Source of the DNA: Labia minor
Lineage: Eukaryota; Arthropoda; Insecta; Dermaptera; Spongiphoridae
Reading direction: 5' to 3'
Length of the DNA: 64,000 bases
Assembly (NCBI GenBank): GCA_963082975.1
Contig: OY720344.1
Span: forward strand, 27,067,172 to 27,131,171
Below are positions 10,725 to 23,470 of the stretch, piece by piece. Each line of letters opens with the position of its first letter. Position 1 is the first letter of the stretch. The translations under genes and the position numbers were made by a program. A model generated the notes under the pieces. It was not told the DNA's origin, made no database searches, and saw nothing but the letters and a program-made list of their open reading frames with translations.

Positions 10725-11655
10725 TAAGTTTTTTTAAGAAAAATTTAAAATATTTTCTTTCAACAATTTTAAAATTATTTAAATTTATTTAAAATTCAGT
10801 TTATGTATAATAATATTATCGACTAATAAATAATAATAATAATTAATAAATCCATCATAATTAATCTATCTATTTATTCATTCGTATTCAAATTTATTTA
10901 CTCCTTAATAATTAAGGTATTTAATAGGAATCTATTTAAAATTGATTTATTAGTTTAGTCTTTAAATTTTATCAATTTTATAAAACTTAGATTTATTTAA
11001 TAAAACATGTTTTATATTTACTTAAGTAAATGAATTAACTGAAATGTTCAGGTAACTTTAATTAAAAAATCTATGAAATTCTTGATTTTTCATTTAGCAT
11101 TTTCTTTTATGAAATATTCTTTACCTCAAGAAATTAATAGATTTAACCTTAAGCACTCGTTAATACATTTTATTATATTATGTAACTAAAAAAATAGAAA
11201 ACTTAATAAAAATATTTTTTTATTAAAACGGTGAAATTCCTAATTGATTGATGCATTTGTTTTATATGCATTTGGCAACAAAAAATTTATCTTCTTCACA
11301 GAGATAGACTATTATTAATTTAATCTGCTACAGAACAACTTTATTATATGTTATATTCTTATTAAGTTGTATATTTTTAATTTTAGTTTACATTAATATA
11401 TTTAACTGAAAGTTTTTAAAAATCAAATTACATCTTATATGGTGAATTTGCGGTTAATGATTTTAAAATAGGTATAACCAATTTAAGCAAAAATTTAGAA
11501 ATCCTGTAAAAAAATTAAATTCTACTTGTATTACCCATTAAATAATTGATCGTAAGTTTAAGATTTAAACTTAATATTCATTGAAAATAGAAATTCATAT
11601 ATTTCTATCCAATCTAAAACCAAATCCCCATTAGATTAAGCTTATTTTTGAAACA
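10725..11655. other. AT-rich spacer
   Basis: Long AT-rich stretch; no gene, RNA or repeat end supported. Confidence 0.55.
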
Positions 11656-12060
11656 TGTCTTTACTTAAATTAGAGACCAACTCTTGCTAATAATGCTTCG
11701 AAAGGGCCATTAACATCAAGCTATTGCATTGGGTAGAAAATACTAGAGAGCTATCCCTAAAAGGACCGACAGAGTAGAAGGGGATAATTAGCGGGAGAGG
11801 CTGGCCACGATTGATGAGGATCCCAAAGGAACGACCAGGATGGCAATCTTTCAGTCCGGAAGCACAACGAGCTCAATTGCACTGAGGGGCATAAGAGAGG
11901 AATAAGGGTTGCTGTCGAGGAAGGAGGACGGGTGTAGTTACCCCTTTCAGAGCTTACACTTTTCAACCAAACCATTTTGGGAATTGATTAGGCGATGAGA
12001 GAAGGGGAAGCTCCCTCTTCTCTTCAAGATTGGCCAATTTAGATTCAATAAATATTACCA
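11656..12060. other. GC-richer island, unknown
   Basis: About 400 bp of balanced composition with frames open up to 72 codons on the minus strand (11757-11975). No recognised protein. An aataaa word lies near the right edge (12048). It may be part of a host transcript or an old transposon. Confidence 0.2.
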
Positions 12061-12479
12061 GATTAATTGAAATTTTCAAAAAATGTATTTCATAATTTAA
12101 TAAATTGTGTACATTATACCACCATCACCATCACCAAGGACAGTAAATAACTTTCTTGGAAAAAATTTAAATTTTTTTATTTAAAAAAGACTTATTGAAA
12201 TGAAATGTTAAATTTCTGAATATTCAAAATAAAAAAAAAATCAATGATATCTGTATAAATATGTTTATTGAGCAATGTCATTTGTAATATTTTTTTCATC
12301 TTTATTAAACTAAATCCCTTTAATTTTGTATACAACAATAACAACAACAACATTATATTATAGAATCAAGTTACATTAAAAACATGTGCAATTTAAATTT
12401 AATTAATATTTTTTATTTTTATTTTATTTATTTATTTATTTAAAAAAAATTACATGACACAAACTATTATTTAATATAA
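12061..12479. other. AT-rich spacer
   Basis: AT-rich, with short (caa)n and (att)n runs; nothing else. Confidence 0.5.
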
Positions 12480-13380
12480 CTAAAAATAATCTAAATGCGT
12501 ATGAACTTCGACATCTGAATTTTCCGAAGTCCTTCCACCCGAATTTCTTCAATCATCCACTATTGATTCATCATGAATGATCTCAATTGAATTACCATTT
12601 TCATATACAGATAGAAATTCATCATCCAAAGTCCACTTGGCAACGTAATTAGACAGATCTGATCCGCTTCACATCCAAGGTTGATTACCTGAAGGATAAA
12701 GTATTTTCAAGGCTCAGAGACAGACACAAAGTAAATGGTATATGATCTCCTCCTGCAGGAGATTGCAGTTAGATAAAACCTGCGTCTGATTAACCACATA
12801 GCTATAACATTTAAAATTAAGTCTAACCTGATGTTTACTTACCATCCTCAACTACGAAACAACCCTGATCATATAAAAGCCCACATCCCGTCCCAAATAA
12901 GCCTGGGAAGAGAATTTCCCACCTAAAACCAGCAGTTCTTTATTATAACTATTAAAACATGAGTTATTAATATAATCAATATCACTCATGATCAAGTTGG
13001 TTCTGAAAGAGCCCAATTCATCCAAGGTTTCATCATCTAGAGGCTACATCACTTAAACGCACTTCAGTGATCCCGGCAGAGTCTACTAGTCTTCTCACCT
13101 GGCTGGCTCAGACCCAGTACCTACAAGTCCCCATGAAATCCAGTTCACATAGCCTAAGGTAAGTAGTCCTAGGATACCTGAACCCCTCCATACTTAACAC
13201 TTTTATCTCCCAACCCAACGTCATCACCAAAACCATGTTACTCAGCCTCTGGGTAACCCCAACAACCCCTTGATGAAGCCAACCTGCACCCCTCCAAGAT
13301 GTCCAAACTGGCTTTACAATTTGGGTTTTGAATACTAAAAATATTAGTTTAATTACGTCTTCCTCGAAATTGTTTTTCAT
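12480..13380 (-). other. Unassigned GC-richer block, possibly retroelement
   Basis: About 900 bp of clearly higher GC, adjoining the Gypsy-like fossil on the same strand. A 90-codon minus-strand frame (13108-13380) has no recognisable motif. It may be another part of that fossil or an independent sequence. Confidence 0.3.
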
Positions 13381-13479
13381 TATATTTACTTGAAATGTTT
13401 GTGTTTAGTTCGAAATAATTTTATAATTTTCATTTATTGTGTGGTGAAAGGTACTTTAATAATATTTTTATTTTTATTG

Positions 13480-13850
13480 ATGGGGTGTTCAAGTTGGGGA
13501 ATTTCTAATATTTATTGCAAGATTTCCACAGTGATTCATAATCTGAGTGTGGGTAATTTGTTTCGAGTGTGCGTTCTGTTTCTGCTTCCTTCGAGGAGAT
13601 GTGGCTTTCTTGTGTCGGCGGAGTTCTTTTCAGAACTTGTTCAATATCAAAATCGTATTCGATTGATTTAATACGCCAGCGTATGCATTTAAAGTTGGGT
13701 GTTTTTTTTAATTTAGCCAGACTATATATAGACTAGAGGCTTGTGGTCTGTCACAATTTTAAACTTTCTGCCGAGTGAAATCAGTGTGAAGGTTGATGAG
13801 TCTGCAGAATTAAGGTCTGACTCTGCGAGTTCAAGCTTATAACTTAAATA
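13480..13850 (-). mobile_element. Ty3/Gypsy-like LTR retrotransposon fossil (RNase H)
   Basis: The minus strand shows the RNase H signature TDHKPLV (13731-13752) in a context typical of Ty3/Gypsy pol. No LTRs were found, and it is broken in several places. It looks old. The GC-richer block to its left may belong to the same element. Confidence 0.6.
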
Positions 13851-14090
13851 TATATATATATAGTTATAGTTGGTTTATATTCAACTTATAAATAATTATC
13901 CTACTCTAATAAATATATCGATTTACAAGTTTAAAGCTGTTTACTAGAATATGTTTAGTTTATGATGTAAACCAAAAGTCTATTGTAATTCTTCGAGAAT
14001 ATTGGTTGTATTATCATTATAATGACATATAAATAATAGAACTTGAATATTGAATTAATATATATTTGTATATAAATATATCTTATATAT

Positions 14091-14689
14091 AAAATTCTCG
14101 TGTCACAAAACTTTGAAATCATACTCCTCCCAAACGGCTGGACCGATTCTTATGAAATTTTTTATGTATATTCAGTAGGTCTCAGGGCATGTCAGACTTC
14201 CTTCATAAAACCGCTAATTGGTAAGGTGTGTCCAGGAGATGCTAATTAATTAAAGATAGTTTAGTTACCATACTAGATCATAGAGGCGCTGGTGGCGAAA
14301 ATTTGAAATCTTATATATACCCTTATAAGAAGCTTCCAAACAATACCGGTTCATGGGTAAACTAGCTAGCGCACCATCTTATAACTTTGCACTCTGAGTT
14401 CGAAACTCGCAAAGGCACATTTTTTTTTCTTTAAGTATTATATATTTTTTTACAAATTTATTAATTTTTATTATTATTATTTTAATATTTTATTAAATTA
14501 AATTTTATTATTAAATTGTATTTTATTAAATTAATAATTATGTCAATTAATTTTTTCTGCATAAATAAACATATAAAAAACTATAGAGATTGGACAGGGT
14601 AGGAGTTAGATGGCTCAGAATAGGGACACTCGGGGGGGTACAGGGGGCGGAGCGGTGTGGAGAGCGCCGAAGGCGCTCGGAGCAGCTAG
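14091..14689 (+). mobile_element. Helitron, first unit of a tandem pair
   Basis: Starts with TC (tcttatatataaaattctcg) after an A at 14090. It ends with hairpin gagcgccgaaggcgctc, 8 bases, then CTAG at 14686-14689 followed by T, the canonical Helitron layout. The 599-bp unit has no transposase. Near the 3' end a short LINE-derived stretch (tggctcagaatagggacac) is fused directly to the Helitron tail, showing it is a deletion derivative of the LINE-carrying composite. A tRNA-like segment lies at about 14350-14430. Confidence 0.85.
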
Positions 14690-14944
14690 TCTTATATATA
14701 AAATTCTCGTGTCACAAAACTTTGAAATCATACTCCTCCGAAACGGCTTGACCGATTCTTATGAAATTTTTTATGTATATTCAGTAGGTCTCAGGGCATG
14801 TCAGACTTCCTTTAGAAAACCGCTAATTGGTAAGGTGTGTCCAGGAAATGCTAATTAATTAAAAATAGTTTAGTTACCATACTAGCTCATAGAGGCGCTG
14901 GTGGCAAAAATTTGAAATCTTATATATACCCTTATAAGAAGCTT

Positions 14945-15030
14945 CCAAACAAAAGCGGTTCCTGGCCGAGCGAGCTAGCGCGTCTTCTTATGACTTTGCA
15001 TGCACCCTGAGTTCGAAACTTGCAAAGGCA
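14945..15030 (+). other. tRNA-like segment inside a Helitron
   Basis: tggccgagcgagctagcgcg resembles a pol III A box region, and gagttcgaaac, about 45 bases on, resembles a B box. The order and spacing recall a Ser/Leu-type tRNA or a SINE head. The tandem copy at 14345-14430 keeps the B box but has a poorer A box. It does not fold as an intact tRNA by eye. Confidence 0.4.
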
Positions 15031-15270
15031 CATTTTTTTCTTTAAGTATTATATATTTTTATTTAAAATTTATTAATTTTTATTATTTTAATATTTTATT
15101 AAATTAAATTTTATTATTAAATTTTATTTTATTAAATTAAATTTTATTTTATTAAATTAATAATTATGTAAACTATATAAAATTTGAATTTTCATTCGTT
15201 CATTTAAAATGATATTAAAATATTCCTTTGAAATATAATAAATAATTAAATTAATCCCTACTAGGGCCTC

Positions 15271-15287
15271 GGGGGGGGGGGGGGGGG
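15271..15287 (+). repeat. G homopolymer of about 17
   Basis: An uninterrupted G run in DNA that is otherwise very AT-rich, just before a Helitron 5' end. Its length may be affected by sequencing. Confidence 0.85.
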
Positions 15288-15336
15288 TAACTTTCTCTTT
15301 TTGGAAAAACCCATATTGCCATCCCCAGCTCGACTA

Positions 15337-16983
15337 TCTATATATAAAAAAAAGGTTTTTGTCTGCATATTGCTCAGAATTTAAAAATTATTATAATATT
15401 TCACTTTTTATTTTAAATTCTAATATTTAAATATCAATTAAATTAAATAATTTATTCTAAAAGTTCTCATTTAAATTTATTTAATAAAATATTTAGATCA
15501 TATTTAACTTAATTTTTATTTATTCTTTCTAAATAATTGAATATTTCTTCTTTTCTATTTGAAAGTGAAAGCTTAAAAAAACTGAATATATTATTTTTAA
15601 ACTTTTATCAATACAAAAATATTTTCAAAACTTCAATTAAAATGACAAAATTTTATTATTTTTGTTTTTGTTTCAATTATTAATTACAAATATATTTTAA
15701 GTGCAAAAATGATTTCTTGGTTAATTAAAATATGTTTTTTAGACAAATGATATTACGAGATGTTTTAAATTTATGTCTTTTTTATATTGAGTATTTTTTT
15801 TTAAAATTAAAATTTGTTTTAAATCAAAATTATTGTATTCAATTATATTTTTTTATTAATAGGCTTCTTTTTTTATTTTTAATTTTTAATAAATTCTCTT
15901 TTTTGATATGATATTAATAAAAAATAATATTCAATTGTATTTAAATTTAAAAATTAGAATATTTGAATTTTTTTAAATTTTAACACATGTAATCAATCAT
16001 ATGGATAACGAATGGAACATTTTGAAAATCAAGTTGGTATTAAATTCAGAAAAAAATACTGATATATAGAATATAATAGACCATTCGAATATAATTTAAA
16101 ACTATTTATCTCCTTTTATTTTAAATTTAAAAAAACGGAGTGTTAAGAAATTAAGATGCCTGGATAGGTAAATGGGCTGGAAGAGGAGGTAATTTATAAT
16201 TTTCTTCTAATTCAGATTGAAATTAATGGTGATAAGAAAAAATATTTAGTAACAAAATCTATATACAAAATGTAGAATTTGAATATGTAGAAAAAATGAA
16301 TGTAATCACGAAGGATAATAATATTTGAGAAGAATATATATATTTAAATCGAAGTTGTAATCGGGAAACGCCTGTTATCATGCAGTAAAGAGGCTTATCT
16401 CATCAAAATTATTATCAAAAGGAATCAAAATTAAAATATATAAACCAATTATTTTGCCTGTTGTATTATATGGGTGGGACGCAAGGTCTATGACCCTGGG
16501 AGATGAGAGTAGATCCAGAGTATTCTTTCCAGCATTTATTGGCCAAAGAAAGATGAGGTCACCGGGGAATGGCGGAGACTGCACATCGAGGAATTGCATG
16601 ACCTCTATGCATCTTCAGAAATAGTTAGGGTTATAAAAGCGAAAAAGCTGCGATAGGCAGGGGACGCGGCTAGAATGGGAGAGGAAAAAGATTTTGGATT
16701 GGAAAACGTCCGCTTGGAAGACCAAGGACGTGTAGGAAGGGACGTAAGAGAGATGGGACAAGGGCTCAGGATAGGGACACTTGGAGAAATGTGGTTGCTG
16801 CGGCCTAGAACTTTCGAGTTCCTTAGAGTCACATAGATAGATAGATATAACATATACAATAATAATATATATAATTAATTTAGTGATTAAATTAAAATGT
16901 ATTTTACCTTTTACTCGGGGGGGTACAGGGGGCGGAGCCCCGGTCTAGGTGCGGAGAGCGCCGAAGGCGCTCGGGGCAGCTAG
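15337..16983 (+). mobile_element. Complete composite Helitron with LINE cargo
   Basis: The 5' end is TC (tctatatataaaaaaaaggt) after A 15336. The 3' end has hairpin gagcgccgaaggcgctc, ggggcag and CTAG at 16980-16983, followed by T. Length 1647 bp. The first 250 bp match the Helitron 5' region at 29.74 kb with an internal deletion. The centre is a non-LTR retrotransposon fragment in the same orientation. The tail is the shared Helitron 3' region with a small deletion. No Rep/helicase is encoded, so it is non-autonomous. Confidence 0.8.
16150..16857 (+). pseudogene. Captured LINE reverse-transcriptase fragment
   Basis: Conceptual translation gives the RT C-terminal region: an EFEYVEK...VITKDNNI-like start, then NACYHAVKRLI-like and RPLGRPR-like pieces, and VTGEWR at about 16560. 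Stops and frame changes scatter through it, and the LINE is 5'-truncated. It ends in gatagatagata, the LINE's own 3' tail, and then joins Helitron sequence. The family recurs as independent insertions at 57.6 and 61.7 kb. Clade not assigned. Confidence 0.7.
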
Positions 16984-17649
16984 TATATATATATAATAAC
17001 GATAAGTATCAATTTATTATAAATAAATAAAAATAAATTTCTAATATATTAAAAATTAAAATAATTGGTTATGAGTTATTTATATTTTTCGGTTAATTTT
17101 AAATAATATTTTGTATTATTAATATTTCTTTTTTTAATGATTAATGATAAAAATTTAATTAAAATATTGAAAAAAGAAATGAGGGAATTTATTGATGTAA
17201 GATTCAGTATTTATTAGAATCTATAGCATTTCGTTTTCTATTCAATGAGAATTCGTACTATAACAAGGTGTGTGGCTCTATCACTCCCAGGGGCCTAAGC
17301 AATTCTTTCCCCTTTGAAATCGAGCTGCCCAAAATAAATGCATAGTCAGTAGGTGTAGATAAAGTCTACCAGTATATATTATTTTATATAATTAGATGAA
17401 ATACTTTTTTTTAATTATAACAATTGTGAGAATGTTCAATATGAATATTTTGAAAGGATTTAATCAGTGTTCAATTAAATCAATTATTTTTAGAATATTT
17501 ATTATATTAGACTAGTAAATAAAAATAAATAATATAAATATATTTAATCATATTTACAACAAAATTATTTTTTTACATCTGTTCTCAGTTAGGATAATAA
17601 TAAAATGTCCCACAGTATATACATAAACACATAATTAATTATTTACACG
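16984..17649. other. AT-rich spacer
   Basis: AT-rich, with one small GC-richer patch at about 17265-17350. No gene supported. Confidence 0.5.
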
Positions 17650-18560
17650 TGTGGCTGGATTGTGAAAAAGGAGCAATTAAAGGGAGAAAGAGGAAAGCAA
17701 AGTAGAAATTAGAATGGGTAGGAGAGGGATGAGAAGAACAAGAAGAAATAAGGACATGGATTTGTGGGTATAAAGGAGCGTTAAAGGAGATATGGCTATA
17801 GTCTAATTCATATAAGTCCTTTGGTTGAAGGCCTTTTAAGTTGTCTGTGAGTGTGCGTTATCTGACACTGGTTTGTTTTTCATGATTAATCAAACGATAA
17901 TGATAATTTATACCATAATGATGTATGACTTGGGTTGTTGAATTCTTTATATAGGGGGATTACGGGGGAACTCCGGAAATGGTCCTAAAGACAGCGTTTT
18001 GGAACTTCTGAATGATATTAAAATTGGATGTTTTAGGGCAGTGTTTCCCAACCTGTTTTGTACCATGGCCTACCTAAGCCCTTCTAAAATTCTCATGCCC
18101 CTCTATGTAATATATACTTACATAATTTTTATTATTAAAAAGGGTTAAACTCGTGTCGACCCCACGTTGGGAAACACAGGTTTTAGAGTTTCTCTACAAT
18201 TGACATTCGTAATGCCATATCGGCTTGATGATGTCCTTATAAATGAAATTTTGTTGTGGGGTGAAAGATGTGATTTCCGCTAAAGCAGCCAGCAAGTGTT
18301 GTTTTTTAGTGAAATGAGATTTTTTCATGTCCATTCAGGTATATTCCCAAGTATTTAGCTGAGTCTCTTTGTGGCATAGTAAAGTCAAATCAAACTGAAG
18401 GGCAAGCCTGTCTGTTTAAAGTAAACGCCACGTGAGTGGATTTGGTTTAGTTAACTACCATTCTCCACTTAGCTAGCCAAGGCCTAATTAAATCTGGGTG
18501 ATTTTGGAAGGTAATTGACGCTAGTTCTGGGACCTATATTTCCACTATAAAATATTGTCT
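17650..18560 (-). mobile_element. Jockey-clade LINE remnant
   Basis: Minus-strand translation at 18310-18480 gives LAKWRMVVN, then TKSTHVAFTLNRQACPSV and MPQRDSAKYLGIYLNGHE. This is the Jockey RT segment before the KYLG motif. Farther on, FQNAVFRTISGVPP matches the C-terminal part. In-frame stops show it is dead. It is split by a hAT-like MITE at 18038-18179. Outer limits are approximate. Confidence 0.75.
18038..18179. mobile_element. hAT-like MITE
   Basis: Ends cagtgtttcccaacctg and cacgttgggaaacacag are inverted. Flanks gttttagg/gttttaga form an 8-bp duplication with one mismatch. At about 140 bp it is non-coding. It lies within the Jockey relic, so it is younger than that insertion. Confidence 0.7.
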
Positions 18561-20277
18561 TTTATTTTGAAATATAAAATTTTTTCATTATTTTAGCCTT
18601 TTGTTATGGTCATATATAAAATAGAAGTGAGTGAGTGGATTATAATACTTATAGAATTATCAAAACCTTTGCATATCATATAAAAATGAATAAGACTGAA
18701 CTATTTTATATTAAATATAATCGTTTCAGAAAGTTAAAGAGATCATATCTCACTAAACTATATAAATTCCAATAATATTTATATAAACTTGTTAACAATT
18801 TTGCACAAACAACTTGTGTAGTGACATTTTCTAATATGTTTAATAAGTTATTTTGATTTTAGAATAATTTTAAGAAAATATTTGTATAGTGTAACAAAAT
18901 TACAACTTATCATTTCTGGAAATTCTCAATGCTTAAAAAAAATTAAAATAACAAATCAATGATAATAATCGATATCATAATAATTAATTTGGTGTTGGTT
19001 TCAATGAGAATTTTGTTGTAATGTTTACTTTTTTATGGTATTAGAACGTAAACTATTAGGTTTGTATGAACTTCCAAAGATTCTTAAGGTTAATTTTAGG
19101 AACATGTTGGAGAACAGGTGAAATAAAAAGATTGATTAAAGTTTTCTAATAAAGATATTTTTTTTTAAATGGGGAAAAATTAACAAAACGCGCGGTTTGT
19201 TAAAAAGAATATACAACTTATTTTTTTCATAGTTTTAGTTATTTGGGAATATATTACATAGTATTTATCAGAACAATTTTAATAATACCCAATTTTAATG
19301 TACGTTTATACTTGTTTTAACTTTTTTCGTCCTGTATTTATTTAATTTAAATTTTTTTCCTGTTTCTTTTAGTTTCATTTTATAAAACACGATAAATGTT
19401 CTTCCCTTGTTATTGTTATTATTGTTATTATTATTTTTTATTATTATTATGCGAAATAGCATTCTCTCAAGTAAAGTTTTTTTTTCTTTTTCTCAAATAG
19501 AAGTCATTTTATTCGTGTGAAATTAGTTCTACTTTTCATTTAAATGGCTACAATTAGAACTTAGCAAAGTAAGAAAATCAACATTATAAATTTAACTTAG
19601 AAGAATAGAAAAAAATAAATCATTTTTAGCGCAGGTAATATTATAATTCTCTTACAAAAGAAAACCGGATCTTTTTAAAATGACAAGACTCGTTGTGAAG
19701 TCTCAATCATAAATATTATTAGTATTCATTGAATTATTTTTTTTTTTTTTTTGTTAATTATAAATAACTGTTCTTTCAAAAGAAATTCATTAGAAAAAAG
19801 ATCGGGAACAAATGAACAAATAATTACTATTATATAAACACTCTGCAGTTTATTCCTCTTGATCTTTAAAACTATATATTTAAAGATTATAATTTTGTAG
19901 ATGTTATGCTTAATAATGTGATTGTCTTTAAATTCAAAAATTGATAAAACTTATAATCTTGCAATATATTTCTCAAACATATTTAATCTATTTCAAATCA
20001 ATCTACATATTTAAATTTCAAGTAAAAACAAATTAAATGAATGGGTTTTTAGTAATATCAAGTGTTAAATCATATTGCAAGTCATAGATAACAGAATAAC
20101 TTTAACGGAACAAAAACATCAATTTATTTTTATTGAATAGAAGAATAGAATTGAAAATATTTCACTAATGTTTGATTTTCAATGATTATTATTTTTATAA
20201 GAGATATTTTAATTTGTTATTAGTGATCTTAAATATAAGTATAATGATATCCTATTCAAAGAGTCAGCTACATAAAT
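18561..20277. other. AT-rich spacer
   Basis: Long AT-rich stretch with (att)n/(ttg)n runs near 19400-19450 and a T run near 19738. No gene or mobile element recognised. Confidence 0.55.
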
Positions 20278-20910
20278 TGTCGTATATTGGAGAGCTTAGG
20301 TAAGGTATTTTTTAAAAAAATTGGGTTGAAAAATCAGATTAAATTAATTTGGTAGCACTCTGGATAAATTTAGAATAATAAAGGGTTATTGAATCCGCGA
20401 AGGTTGATGAGGGAAATAATAAAATTGAATAGGTTCAGATTAAAAATGCATATATAAAATCAAACTAAAATTATATATTTAATAAACTAAAAGAATTTAT
20501 ATTACCAAAATAGATAACAAGTAATTATATAAAATTGAAGAAATTGAATGATACCGTTAAATATAGAAATATAAATTAAATTAAATTTATTATTAATTAT
20601 TAAGTGTCGACACTTAGCATGAAAGGGAGCAATGGAGAGTTCTTTGGAGACTTGAGTCTTGAGTGTCGTCCTGCGGATTTATCTGGAACATCTCGTGAGC
20701 ATCGGCATTTCTCAAAAAGGGGTTCGCCGGGGATATCCTTCCGTCAAGGGATTTCGTGTCTCCTTCTCCAATTCTTGATCAAGACTGACTAAAATATGTC
20801 GAAGCCAATCATCCCCTCCAATCAACTTGGCAAAATTGTCCACCCCTCACTCCCTCTTGGGCTTCGAAGAGGTACATCATATGGTGAACATCTGGGGTGC
20901 ATTTCTATAA
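20278..20910 (+). repeat. Unknown dispersed repeat, copy 1
   Basis: Begins ttgtcgtatattggag and runs to about 20910. Its two ends match the copy at 39.3-39.9 kb in inverted orientation; the middle diverges. The right half is GC-richer, with open frames (20604-20792, 20796-21014) that I do not recognise. A palindrome, gtgtcgacac, lies near 20603. It may be an unclassified transposon or a segmental duplication. Confidence 0.55.
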
Positions 20911-23470
20911 TTTTCTCTGACAAGTGTTCGATAAATAACCTTGCCCCCACCATTTCATACCAAAATGCACATTTTATGCTTATATATTACAATATCTTTG
21001 TTATTTCTTATTAAGTCTCTATTGTTCTCGTTATTTTTACTTTTGGAAACTCAAGTTAATGGATTTGTCTAAAACATTTTAAATACTATTGAACAATTAA
21101 TTAAATTAAGGTAAATAATAATTGAAAATATTCGTAACAATCAAATATTTCTATTTATTCAAAAATTTAAAAAAATTTCAATTTGCGATTTGTTGAAAAA
21201 ACAAAATGAAATGTCTCATAAAAAAGAGAGGTTAAAATACCATAATCCAGTCGTTTATTTTTTTGGATCCTCATTTGTTTCTGATGTCTTCCTTTCTTTG
21301 TTGTTGAACAAGGAAAGTTTTAAGAGAGTCCTAACCATTTCAAAAAACTTATTAGTTTTAGTAGCTATATAAGTTCTAGATTCATCTGCATAATGTAGAT
21401 CCATATTGGTGTTATTAAGTTCATGTATTTAAAAACTTAGTGGTCGTCAAGATTTGAAATTATTTAGATATCAAAATAACATGCAAAAATATATATTTTA
21501 ATACAAGTATATATTGCTTCATAGATAGGATGGCCATATATATAGTTTTAAACGGAACAATAAAATTTTTCATATTTTTTCCGACAGTATCGTCGTTTTA
21601 ATAAAAATATCAATTTTGTCCCGTTTCTAACAAACTATAGTAAAAACTAAAATTATGTCATGTGAGAAATTTTATAATAAGGTATTGATATATCGAAATT
21701 TGCTGCCTAAGAATATCTCATTGGAGAAAACATTTCTCTGCATCTAATATTAAATAATATTTTAAAAATCTTTACACATTTTGAATTATGTATTTACATT
21801 ATCTATTTATTTTTATATCTTTTTTCATTTCCTTTTTAAATAACTAATCTTAATTAATTTCTTATTTAACCAAGCGAGATGGACGAGACATCAATTCAAG
21901 TCTTCAAGTTGGTCTTCGAATCTAATCCGCGAGATATATCAACCCCAGGAAGTGAAAGTAAATTTTTTATAACAATGGACAAATTTGGAAAATCAAAATC
22001 CAAATTATTATCATAAATAAATAAATTAGAGAATCTTCTTCCCGGAATATTTTTAAATTTATGTCTCTTAAAATTTAAACAATCAAACATTTTTGCTGGT
22101 CGTTTAAGAAAATCATTACAATACTTTTTAAAGTGGCGCCATCTGTACTACAATATTAGTTTGATATAAATAAAATTAAATTTTTTATTGTGGGATAATA
22201 AATTAAATATTTCTGTTATGGATTGGAAGGACTTTATCTAAAATTGTAAATATAAGAATGAAATTGAAATTTGAAATTTTTCTTTAATTTTTGTAAAAAT
22301 ATCTAATAATTCAGCTAAATCTTTTGATATTATTAAAATATTCTTAAAAATGTCTCTGGTCGGTAATTTTGATCATCTCAAGTGTTTTTGATGCAACAAT
22401 TAAAGAAAAACAACGATTTGCTTAGTCAACTTCTGACAAAAATAGAATCGTCATATCGCACTATGTTCCTATATTTCAATTTACAAAAGGTCAACTACAA
22501 GTCTACAACTATTTTTATTGTTGTTTAAATATTTTCTAAAAAATGGTATCCTACGGAAGCGGCCTAATGCAACACATCTTTTGATTACGCATTGAGCCGG
22601 CTCTGATTAGAAGGGACCTATGAATCATTTTTTGTAATTTTTTTGTTTTTTTTTTTTGTCACTAGACAATATGGATTCTACAAATATTAAAATTTAATAA
22701 ACAAAAATTAAATTTTTCCGCATTTTGGAATAATCAATGTAAAATTTAAATTTCAATCAATTTACACTTTAATTTTAGAATAATTAAATTCTGAATAAAT
22801 TTTTGTTAAGTTTCTGTTTTTTCCTTTTGTTTTGAATTAAATGGTATAATCTTTGTTATATTATTATGATTATATTTTAATATTAAAGTGTAATCTAAAA
22901 TAGATGAAGAGGAATGTAGGAATCTGTAAATAAATAAAATACAAAATCGTCGTGAGTGCGATGCTATATAAACTCAACATATCTACTTAAAATTTTTGTT
23001 TTATTTATTAATATATTCTATTGTACCTTTGTTTCTATAGAATTTTGTATTGTTTACAAATTCTTTATACTCAGTTCCATATCAAAATAAATTCTATTTA
23101 TATATATATATATTTTTTAATGAAAAACAAATAATTATAATAAATTATTTATAAAATGGTTTATACCTAATTTCTGAAATCTCTTAAAATCGTTACAATT
23201 AACCATGGATTTCTATTTGTTTGTAATTTATTAAAATTAAATATTTTTTATAAAAAAAAGAACAGCTCATTTCATTACTGAGTTTACATTCTAGTAATGT
23301 TGATATTTTCCACTACGATTTATTTTCTCAATTTGTATTCTGTTTTCTTTTTATACTAATATAACTTTACTGGTAGTTGATTTAACAATTTGAATTACAT
23401 GATTCCATCCATTTCTATTCATCGTGTTTGAATTTGATTATTTAATTAAAATGAGTCAATTCTATTTGAA
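20911..23470. other. AT-rich spacer
   Basis: No gene supported. The minus-strand frame at 21896-22090 and the + frame at 21190-21372 lack motifs and splice context. A few GC-richer words near 22560-22610 could be a decayed repeat. Confidence 0.45.

Larger units (their letters stand above)
14690..15336 (+). mobile_element. Helitron, second tandem unit, 3' end missing
   Basis: Its TC 5' end begins at the base directly after the CTAG of the first unit. The first 480 bp repeat the first unit with few changes. It then diverges and reaches the 5' end of another Helitron at 15337 with no CTAG of its own, so it may share the 3' end at 16983. Confidence 0.75.

Noticed and set aside
21525-21660. Patch beginning aggatggccat as a hAT or piggyBac remnant
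   Set aside because: No inverted partner and no duplication could be found.
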